Shown here one piece after another: positions 52,054-61,929 of a stretch of 64,000 nt of DNA; within the stretch, counting starts at the first letter, position 1; each line of letters starts with the position of its first letter. Both the position numbers and the translations under genes were made by a program. Under the pieces are notes generated by a model that was not told the DNA's origin, did no database searches, and saw only the letters and a list, made by a program, of their open reading frames with translations. The stretch comes from Clavelina lepadiformis. Lineage: Eukaryota > Chordata > Ascidiacea > Aplousobranchia > Clavelinidae. The stretch spans positions 18,235,501 through 18,299,500 of the forward strand of contig NC_135245.1 in assembly GCF_947623445.1 (NCBI RefSeq). The letters are read 5' to 3'.

Positions 52054-54053
52054 TATCAGTTCTTTCAGTTAACCTGTAATTATCAACCGCACAAAACGGC
52101 TTGGTTTAAGATATTATCCAATCCGAATATAACACAATATGCATGCCTAAACATTTCTTTTTTCAAGCGAGAACCACATTTTGCACGCATAACATGAGTT
52201 CTGATCCTACTGCTACAAGCCTGCACAATCTTTTGAATTAAGCAGTAAATATTTATGTTCGGCACAGTGGAATTAGCTTAAGTTATTGACGAAAAAGGCG
52301 AATTCCAACACTGTTTATCGGGAAGAAAAGTAGGCAATTAGTTTCAAAAATGTATGAACGTTGGAAGTAGCTTACAGTAAACATGGTTTCGAAATAAGTG
52401 ATAACAGAAATAACCGCCGAGCTGCTTAATTATGTTTTGATGGAAAGCCCTCATTCATTCATTGAAGCAGCACTTACGTCATTTGCGGTTGCGTTTTGAG
52501 CTCTTCAAAGGTTTTGCCAAGAAAATTCAGAAAAACATTCGAAAACAAATTGCTTAAAACGTTCAACGGCAGCATCACCGCAACAATAAGCCGTGTGTCA
52601 CTGGGCAATTTCAATGATAAAACGACGTCAAAACAACTTCAATTATATCTCAGCATGTTTTAATTGCATCTAAAATGTTTTAATGATGTCTGACACTCGA
52701 CAGATAATTAATTAATCAATACTTCTCAATTTTGAAATTAAGACTTAAGTAACAATTAACTGATTCGAAATTGTTCGATTTTAAAAGTATGCTCTGTTCA
52801 AACTCATTTGAATTTTCGTCAACAACTAGTTGCATACATATTTAAAATTTTGTTTATAAGAACGGTGCCAAACACGTTGACTCAAGGTCACATACGTATT
52901 TATTTTGACTCAATTTCAAAATTCTCGTAAAATTACAGTAAGTTACAAAGTTATCTAAAGGAGTACAAGGGACAAGGGATTGGGTGTTTATTGTCGTCAG
53001 AGTGAGCGTCAGCATAACAACATCCGCTATTATCCTGGAACACTTTGATTGATGACTTTAATTCGTCACACTTCAGTAATGTCCAAAAAACGCTCGATAT
53101 CCAAAATTGCTTCCACTCAGGTTCTCAGTTATTTTTTCCTCCTTAAATAATTTCTTGCTTTTTTGTTATTTTTGTGCCCTGTACAAGTCAAACTCAAGTG
53201 TCTGCTTGCGGCAACAAAAAAGTAGTTAGAGCAACATAAGTTTATACAAACATTCCTCGAGATTTGCAATCAACAGTAATCTCCCATTTATCACTATTGC
53301 TTTGGACCGATCATTTAATATTAGTTTTGTTAAGCAATGACGTGCAATAAATTTATGATCTTTTAATTGTGTAAAACGCATAACCTTGCCAACCAGCCCT
53401 GTACTACCAAGTGGCAACTTATAAAGAATAATGATTTAGTCTTTATCTGTTATAGGCTATGCTTAGTATAGATCTAAATTTACTACCGTACTTTGAACCA
53501 AGGACCTAAACATTAGGCATCAATCCTGTATTTCCGTAAAGTTCAGTTTGTTTTTGTTGTGTATTAATATGCGTTTTAAAGCTTCGTAATGTGTACGTGC
53601 AAGGCCGGGTTGATCCGCAATTTGAGGCTGGAGATATTTTGATGAAAAAAAAAATTGTTTAGTCGCTGATTGTTACACCCTCCAAAGAAATGTATTCTTT
53701 GGTAACCTTTTTACATCCATTGCTTGATGATATAAAGTTATTTTGTATCGCATTTTTTTGTCATGTGCAAACTTAAGCCTGCTTATGCACGAATACAAGC
53801 CAGCTGGTAAAGATTAGGCTTAGTGGGGGGTAAGACGATTGAAGCCACTCTTCATGCACATTTTCAGGCATGTCCTTAAGCGTTTTGCCAAGCGGCCTGC
53901 TCTACCAATAACCTAGATAGCCCATACTGATGGTACGTAGGCTTCACCATGGCATTACGATATCTACCTACATCACGGTAGTTACACGATTGTCAGCTAC
54001 AAGATTAACAAGAATAGTTCCAGGCGTCGAAATGCGTAACAATACGTGGGAAA
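52054..54053. other. Intergenic, upstream of copy C
   Basis: Promoter side of copy C and flank of a relic gene. About 50 bases near 53110-53160 resemble 55745-55800 (AAATAATTTCTTG within a shared context), a trace of local duplication. CAAGGCCGG near 53600 resembles the left end of the 5950 element, but no matching right end was found. Confidence 0.4.
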
Positions 54054-54460
54054 ATAGATTAAGTTAGGTTTGGGTACCGCTAGGAGAGTGACTGGAGTTG
54101 TGACTCAAGGAAAACCGGGAAATTATTCACAATAGGTCACAAGCTTCAAAATCTCTCACGGAAATTCCACCGAGCCCATCAACATCATCCAGCAGTATGA
54201 AGACTTGGTAAAATACTATAAGATCATTGTGGTTTAGTCAAGTTGCCAACGGTACAGTTTATTGTGTGTGCAGGTACGAGTAAAATACCGTTACACAATT
54301 AAAGTATCTTGTATAAACATCTTGCATAGTATCTTTTTAAAAGTTTTACAACTGAAAGGAGAACATACGGTATATTTGCATATCTTTCCAACCTAAAACG
54401 ACAAAGACACGTGGTTAACAAACATGTTCTCACGACCAGTGGTAGCAAGAAATGAACGAC
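54054..54460 (+). pseudogene. Relic of a collagen-discoidin gene, exons 3 and 4
   Basis: On the plus strand, 54085-54207 reads as decayed exon 3: RVTGVVTQGKPGNYSQ, a stop in place of the conserved Trp, then VTSFKISHGNST and a donor-like GTAAAA at 54208. About 54385-54455 reads as decayed exon 4: NDKDTWLTNMFSRPVVAR, close to copy D's MNSYVTNMFSEPVVAR. The sequence diverges after that point. No exon 1 or 2 was found upstream. It is a separate dead family member in the orientation opposite to copies C and D. Confidence 0.75.
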
Positions 54461-54886
54461 AGTTGTCACCAAATTTCACGTTTGGTAATTCTTTGTATAT
54501 TAACCATGCTGACAGGCGTGTTAATGTAGTACACTGCGCTTTGATAAGGTTTTAGGTGTGTCGTTAGATGTATTCCACGATGTGTTTTTTGATGAATTTA
54601 TTGATTTATTCCATCAGTATTGTTGCGGCCATTCTTGTACACAATGTGTGACAGCGTGTTTAGTATCAGTAATTTATCGATATGCCACTTGTGGCTCCTT
54701 TTACTGTTTTCAGTAAGTTTTATACACGCGTATACGGTTTACGCCTTTACCCACAACTCTCTCCGAGGCATGTTAAGCTGCCCGCAATTTCTAATCTCAC
54801 ACCTTGATTATAATTAACTGATTACGCTGTGGTTTGGTGGACAAGATTTTTACTGGGCATTCGACGTTTTGGACTTCGCAGAAAGG

Positions 54887-54980
54887 CTTTTTTCAATTCT
54901 CTTTTCTTTTTTTCTTTTTTCTTTTTTCCTTTTCTCTTTTTTCTTTCTTTTCTCTTTTCTATTATCTTTTTTCTTTTTTA
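54887..54980. repeat. Polypyrimidine (C/T) tract
   Basis: About 95 bases made almost only of T and C on the plus strand, with CTTTT-type units. It is a low-complexity tract; no coding or element assignment. Confidence 0.9.
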
Positions 54981-55275
54981 TGGACAATACTGAGAACACC
55001 GTTGTTTTTATCCTAGACATGGTCGAGTGAACGTGATTAAAAGTTAGAAGAGCAGAGGTGGGCTAATTGACTAGTCGTCAGTGCGGGGAGTTTCTTGTTG
55101 GAGAATTTATCGTGACACAATAACATAAAGATGTTTATACAGTAATAAACTAATCCAAAATCATGCTTGAAAAGAGCGTTTTGCAGTTGAATTTATTTTT
55201 ATGCGTTCGCAATTCACGTACAAAGCTGTTCATAAGTACACCGTACGTTTAACTCTCCTAAAATCTCTGTTATAT

Positions 55276-55413
55276 TCAGCAAGTCAGGTAATCCAGGCGG
55301 ATTGAAATGTAACTATGCCAGGTTTGTGAAAAAAGCCTGAAGTATCTTGCAACCACAGCGCGAGGAAATATATTGATGACTTTTGTATCCATGTCACGAT
55401 TGCCTTGAAATAT
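55276..55413 (-). pseudogene. Orphan exon 4 of a collagen-discoidin gene
   Basis: A 138-base exon on the minus strand with an intact acceptor (CTGCAG before 55413) and stop reads IFQGNRDMDTKVINIF, RYFRLFSQTW, then LDYLTC. It is most like exon 4 of copy C. No exon 3, 2 or 1 lies upstream of it on the same strand. The exons 1-2 of a copy C sister lie just beyond, on the plus strand at 56919, which suggests that an inversion split one gene. Confidence 0.85.
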
Positions 55414-56875
55414 CTGCAGCGAATAAAAGAACATAGACAGGTTCCATCGGTGATGATGTTTCTGTACTTCACATTTAGTAATAAGTTTTTTTTTATAGAA
55501 CACAAAATATTAAAACTTTACTGGATTAACTGAAGCTACTCAATACCACCAAATATTGACCTATAGAACATACACTATTTATATGCTTACAACTTTGTTT
55601 TACTCGCTTTGTCGTATGGGAAACCTTTATACTGTACTTCGCAAAGCACAGAACGCAATTTCGCATGTGTATGAGTTCGGTTTTAAATAGGTTCCATGTT
55701 CTGAGGAATCGTACACTTATGATACGTTCACATACAAGTGTTTTCAAGTTGTCCATTCTGGTTTTAAGTTATTTTTTTGTGCTCAAATAATTTCTTGTGC
55801 TTTCCTATCTATGAGCATAGTTCGTTCACATACAAGTGTTTTCAAGTTGTTATAACCGTAGTAAACTCCATTGAAACCTTGGCGTCAAAATTAAAACAAG
55901 ACCCTTAAATGTTCTGAACATCACTCTCATTCGAACAAGAGTTTTTCACGGCCTATTATGAAACATCCAAGAGATCTGCTGAGAAAACCTGATATGTGAA
56001 CGCACCCTTAACTTCATGTTGTCTTTATTATACAAACCTACTTTTTCCGATGGCTGCAGATTACTCACATTTCCCACACAAACAAGCCATTTCTATGAGG
56101 GTCATGACGAGGCGTTTGTTGTTGTTATGATTTCAAGAAAACTTTATTTTAAATACATATTAAATGTCTCTACATTGTCTAAAGTAAACGACAAAAAAAA
56201 ATTTTAATTGAAAATGAAAGTAAGAATTGGTTAAAATACGCTCCTCAAGTTGAGTCAAGTTTCAGTTAAAACTAAATTGTTTGAAAGTATTTTCTCAAAT
56301 TACTTTATTGTAATCTTTAAAATGCCAAACGTGGCAGCAATTTCTGTTGTGTTCTTCTGGATTTAAAAGCAATAAAACATTTTTGTTGAGCATTGTTTTG
56401 ACAGTTCTTCTAAAATCTCATTGCTGAGATTAGAAAAGGTAATGAAGTAATTGCGAATGATACAAGTGGTGCTTAAACTGTTATAATATTCTCAATTAAA
56501 GTCTAAGTATTCATTTTAGCAGCAACTTCGAAAACGTATTTTCTGTCAAAATTCAAATATCTTCAAAATTATTTATTTACCTTTTTATCTTAAATCGAAA
56601 TACATTACCTTGATCTGTCCAGTGTAAAGCGTAAAACTTGCATTTTTCCTGATTCAAGGTATTATTTTGTCATAAAATAAATAAATGTTTTGCTTATTAG
56701 ATAACCTTCGGATGCATAGCCTAAAGTGAATAGCGCATATCTTCGGCGTAAAGATATGCCAGGTTTTGTGCTTGAGGATATCTCAAAATGTTTAAAAATA
56801 TTGTTGCTTCGTTTTTTGGGTTTAGAAATTATAGGTTGTTCGATTGAAACGTAACAAACTATTCTTTTCTTGCAG
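55414..56875. other. Gap between the two halves of the split gene
   Basis: No exon 3 of the family was found on either strand, and no other gene or transposon was recognised. It contains a segment near 55745-55800 shared with 53110-53160. The right end is a splice-like acceptor (CTTGCAG, 56869-56875) 43 bases before the ATG at 56919. Confidence 0.5.
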
Positions 56876-56918
56876 CTGAAATTGTCTAAAAGCGTTAATA
56901 CACTAAGTGATACAAATA

Positions 56919-57695
56919 ATGGCTTTTACCGTTTTCTTAAACTTGTTGTTGGTGGCCACGACAGTGCAAGGCCAAAAAGATCAAGTTTGTTCGAAAATAA
57001 TACAGGAAATAAATGATGATCAAGTTACATTAGGTCAAGGCCCTCCTGGACGTCGTGGCCCGCTTGGGCCTGTTGGACCGAAGGGTGACTCCGGACCTCC
57101 TTGACGATGTGCTTGTGATCCAAGTGAGATTGATCAACTCCGAGAAGAGATGCGAAACATCCGGGGTAAGATTTTGCTTCTTTAACACTAATTTTACTTT
57201 TGTTCAATAACATTAAAAGTTTTTCACGGTTTGTTTTCGTCTATTTCTGTTGCATTTTGATATGTTGTAAAACTTATAATAACTTGAGCATTTGTTTGGT
57301 ATAGGTTTCATACATGTGTTATTGTCTCGCTCACACACCCATACAGGAAAAGGCAAGTCTGATAAAGCAGCTCCCTTCTATTATGAGAGCACCGATTTTC
57401 TTTTGTTTACTTGTTTCGCTTTGATGAAATACCCAGTTTTTGTTTGTATACCCATATACCCAGTTTTGTTTGTTATCGTGTGTTTTAAGTTTTATCTACA
57501 GATAATTATGACACAAATAACGTTTCTTGTGCAGTTGCATACTGTTTGGTTGGTCTGAAAAGTGGAAGAGATCCTAATGCTGCAATAACATCTCCAAGAT
57601 TTGCTCATGATAAAACAGAACCATATCGTGGGAGACTTGATAATATACAAAGATATTGCCAGCATGAAGCATGGGCTGCCAGAGATAAGAAGTAA
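56919..57695 (+). pseudogene. Broken collagen-discoidin gene, exons 1-2 only (sister of copy C)
   Basis: Exon 1 (56919-57165) encodes a signal peptide (MAFTVFLNLLLVATTVQG), DQVCSKI and collagen triplets from QGPPGRRGPLGP. TGA at 57102-57104 replaces the glycine codon of the last triplet, after which the frame continues as RCACDPSEIDQLREE. Exon 2 (57535-57695) resembles copy C exon 2 (YCLVGLKSGRDPNAAITS, EPYRGRLDN), but the splice donor is gone and the frame runs to TAA at 57693-57695. Intron 1 also resembles copy C's intron 1 (CTCGCTCACACACCCATACA shared), so the duplication is recent. Exons 3-4 are missing downstream. It could make at most a truncated collagen peptide. Confidence 0.88.
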
Positions 57696-58303
57696 AAAAA
57701 GAACATTGTGCGTTTGATAATCGTAATATATTTTGTATCCAGACTACGACATAATAGCCTGATTATACCTATGACGTAAGCTACTATTCAGACAAGCGAT
57801 ATCAAGAGTTTCATCATATTTTATTTTAGATATAGATATTGTACATATTTAAATACTTTAGATAGTACAGATGCACAGCGTTTTTGTGAGTCTTGTTTTG
57901 AAGAAGTTAAATAAACTAAATAACGATGCAAAGAAAAACATCAGGATAACTTCAAACAATTACTGAATGTGTGTGTGGCAGCCTGTGTGATCTTTGCAGG
58001 TGCAGAATTGATGGTAATGCTGTAGTATAACAAAAATCTAACACTTTCAAACATTTCGAAGCTTTCCAAACATGAACCAATAGATAATATTAAGCTTCTC
58101 ATTTTGCTTCAACAATGCAAAATTTTATTTCGCTTTGTACAAATCTATCGATTTTGAATATAACATTAATAAACACAATGAATTGATAAAAAATATCCAT
58201 CACAAAGCAAATAGTAGTTCAGTTCAATAACTTTATTATTTTAAACAAAGTGCAAGCTCTTTTTACAAGCTAGGAAAAGCAAACTACAAAGCTAGCATGG
58301 TGA
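57696..58303. other. Intergenic, 3' flank of copy D
   Basis: AT-rich. A minus-strand AATAAA (TTTATT, 58232-58237) about 65 bases past the copy D stop is its likely polyadenylation signal. No family exons 3-4 were found here on the plus strand. Confidence 0.6.
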
Positions 58304-59753
58304 TCAACAAATTAGATATTCAAGACGAAGATTGATGTGATTGTTCCAGCTTTGAACGATCAATCTGATATATCTTGCAACCACTGGTTCAGAAAACATG
58401 TTTGTGACGTATGAATTCATATCCCGATTTCCTTGAAAAGTCTATAATATAAGACAAGAAACGATAGTATATAGAAGATAAAAAACAAAACCTTTTCAAT
58501 CAGTTTGTTCTTTCTATGTGCAATTAAAAATAAACCATTAGTAATGAAACTGAAAATTTGCCATCGGTGAGCAAATTTTATCTGTAATGATAACTGCCAA
58601 ATCAAAAGTTAATTAAACGTTCGTAAAATTAACTTAATGCGCTTGTACGCACAATGTCGCTTCCATTTTCCTGCATGACTTGCATTTCACTTGTTGAGTT
58701 TCCAAACGATATCTTGTAACTTGTAACCCAATTTTGATAATCTGAAGGTCTTCCTTGTGTCACAACGCCCGTTAAAAACGTTGGAGATTTCAGATCAACC
58801 TGAATCCATTCTCCAGCTCTTGCTGCAAGGTTTTACAAAACAAGAACGTTTATTAAGTGAGTTACACAAAGTATTTGAACAAAATGGTTAAAAAAATGTT
58901 AATTATAAGCTGTCATAAAACAGGTTTCAAATCGTATACGTGGTCCTCTATTTTTTCCAGAGGCCCAGGCTCCAATGCTATTCGGTCTTTTTTGAAAATC
59001 TAATCTTGCAAAACGATCGGCATGTCTTTCATCCCAATTCGAAGATGCGGAAATATCCTGGTCAAGCACTCTGCCATCTTTCATTCCAACTGCACAGGCG
59101 GTGACTAAAAGCAAAAGTATTTTTAGAAACTTTTTAGTCTAAAGTTTGTCTACTATTGCTCATACCTTTGTTGATATTTTGAAAACGAAGTTTCAAGCGA
59201 TGAAAGTTTTCTGTAAAATATTAAAGCTTGCGGTAAGCTGCAAGTATACATGTTTTGTCTTTGTGACTGTGGCAATACACATAGCCTATACTTAATTGGT
59301 TGACTTCAGCAAATTTCAAAAATAGTTTTGACAATAAAATCAGCCAACTCAGGCTGAGACCCATAATATAGCAGTTAATAATACTTTAAATAAGATCGGG
59401 AAACGTTTAAAACAGCAACGTAAAATTGTTAGTCGCTGATCAAATGCTATGCAAAAGAACAACATAGACACAGAAAAATCTTCGACATTTTTACCAGAAA
59501 ATTCCCGCAACTGTCCACGAAGCTCGCCAATCCCATCGCATTGGCAACTACCAGTCGGCCCCAAATCTCCTTTTTCTCCGGGTAAACCCTGCGGTCCGCG
59601 ACGTCCTGGAGGACCTTGAACAATTTGCTCCTGATGCGAGGTTTGACTAAGTGCTCCGCGTTGCAAAACTGTCAGACATATTTCATTGTTTTGCCCAGAA
59701 CTTGAAGTCACGCAGAGCAGCAAAATATTTGCGACAAAAGTCAACACAAGCAT
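58304..59753 (-). CDS. Secreted collagen-like F5/8 type C (discoidin) protein, copy D
   Basis: Minus-strand exons 59753-59495, 59104-58940, 58822-58653 and 58441-58304 give 243 residues with the family phases 1, 1, 0 and the usual 138-base last exon. It has a signal peptide (MLVLTFVANILLLCVTSSSG), NEICLTVLQ, seven Gly-X-Y triplets from QGPPGRRGPQGLPGEKG, CQC, IGELRGQLREF and an F5/8C domain from Cys90 to Cys243. Marks are LDQDISASSNWDE, GAWASGK, WIQVDLKSPTFLTG, WVTSYKISFGNST, FQGNRDMNSYVTN and LEYLIC at the end. The ATG at 59753 is the first in frame. A splice-like acceptor (CATTTAG) lies about 40 bases upstream, ending at 59795. Its closest relatives are the relics at 48585 and 54054. Secretion is clear; ligand and tissue are unknown. 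Confidence 0.91.
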
Positions 59754-61929
59754 CTTAACAATAGGTTGCAGCAATTGAGCAACACGAGTCTGAGCTAAAT
59801 GAAAAGATAACTTTTGTTAAAACACTCTGACAACGTCACCACAGATTTTTAATCTGTTTTTCAACACATGAACTGGGCATATTTATAGACGACACTTTTG
59901 CAAAGAAAGAAGTAAACCGCTGGAAACTGAACACAGCCATGACGTATTTGTGTTTACGACGTAAACCTTTTGTGAATGGTCCAAAACAACACACTTAACA
60001 CGCCTATTTATTCTCAGTTTGATGGATTGTTCTGTGGTTTGCTTGCGTAAAACTTTGGGATTTGCCATCACAATGAAAAGCACTTTTAGGTTTAAACTCC
60101 AAAACAGTCAAAATATCATTTTTCAGCACGTAATAGTTTTTCAAACTTGTTGTTTCAGATGAAAAACAAGTTTTATTTGCAAAGAATCATGGCCCCGCTT
60201 AAAATTAGGTAATCTTTCTGTCACGATGGGAAATAATGAAGAGAATGTTGTTGTTTTTATGCTGTTTTTGAAAGTGTTAAAATTAGGGAATCAGTAAAGC
60301 TCGCTTGCAAATACCGAAAGCGTATTAGAAGACATAACGCAGATAGAATATAATGTAATATAATGCTTTGATTTACAATATAATATAATGAATAAACGCT
60401 GAGTGCATGAGTTTCGTGGTTAAATTGTAAATCCCCAAAATCGACCGTAATCTGTTTGGTACCCAGTATGTAGGCTACCTTTTGTTGTTCTGCTCCACAT
60501 TCGGCGGTGGTTATACTTTGCCATAAAAAGTCAATAATATGTAGTTGTCGAAAATTCTTGAAACCCGATTTTATAGTGGAGACGAAATTTTTATGCAACC
60601 AAGCGAATCTACAAACTGCGTAGATATATAGACCTTCCTGTTTGTTCTTTGTTCTTCGATATTTTATGCTTCGTGCTTCAGCAGTTTGCCCCGTTTATAT
60701 CTTTGACGAACGTTACGCTGTATGAGAAATAAACAAGAAAATAAATGTATGTTAAATACATGTTCGTATGTTATCACATATGTATTATATATATTACATA
60801 ATTATTATTGTTATATACAGTATATACAATCGCATGTTATTTTGATGAACGATTCGTCATTGTTCCATTAATATAGGGTTTGTGTCATAGATGCCTGCTG
60901 TAATTACATAGACAAAATACAAATAAAAATTCACTTATATACGAAGAACTATCACTTAATTAAATGATTATCTAATGCAATTAGCAATCTTCTGAATAGC
61001 ATAAATATGACGTTTTGTAATAAAAATTCATATAAAGTACAGGATGACACAATCAGAAATGACTGTATACTAAACTAGAAAGAATAAACTAGAAGCAAGT
61101 GAAGTAGAAAAGAGATGACGTTCATGGCTTAGGCTTAGATTTAGAATATAGAACAAACATAAATTATCTAAATTTGGCAAAATATTTTGAAAATATTGGA
61201 ATTTCCACAGTAAATATGTTTTTGAGGTCTCCACTAAAATGCTTGATCGTTTTGACTGAGAGTTTTATATCCACTTAAAGTACCACGCAAGTCATTGGCA
61301 GAAACTTTTCAAAGTCTTAGTTAGCACCACTGAAGTCTTCAAAGTTTAACAAAGACTTTTTATTGCTGTCAAATTCATTAACAAAAACAACAAAAATCTT
61401 TGCGTCATCCGGCACTATGAAGATCAAAATCAATGATTTTCGTAAATATTTTATCATAATTTAGTTATAACGAGAATTATTTGATTTTGAAAGTACACTT
61501 GCATTGTTCAAATCTTATCGATATCAAAATTGTAGAGATAGGTTTGATATCTACATAACAGATTTTGCCTAAACTCATAACAATAACAAACGGCAAGTCA
61601 CGATATTTGTTTTAAAATAGATGGTTTGTCTGTATATGAAGGAAGTTGTGAGTATTATATAGTCTGCGGAAGAAGCCGGTTGATGAAATAATAAAACAAT
61701 AAGTATTGAATATTAAGAACTCTTCAGAACTTAAAACCTATTTAGGGTCGAGCACACACACGAGAAATCCCGATATGTGCTTCACGAGGCAGCTTTCTCT
61801 TATTACACATTTAAGCAAGACGTAAGTCAATTGTAAGTAAAGAAACTTAGTATAGATAAGTTTTGTGACTTTTATGTTAAAACCTATTTCAATTAGAAAA
61901 GGAATAGCTTTTTGTCAAAAATCTGAAAT
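59754..61929. other. Intergenic between divergent copy D and the thyroglobulin-domain gene
   Basis: The left part holds the copy D promoter side, with words shared with the relic near 49600 (TGACGTATTTG). AT-rich microsatellite-like stretches (AATATAATATAATG) lie near 60340-60400. No coding exon was recognised. Confidence 0.5.

Noticed and set aside
53600-53640. Possible second copy of the 5950 hAT-like element
   Set aside because: Only the left nine bases match well, and no right end or target duplication was found.
54834-55016. Phe/Ser-rich open frame
   Set aside because: It is the translation of a polypyrimidine tract.
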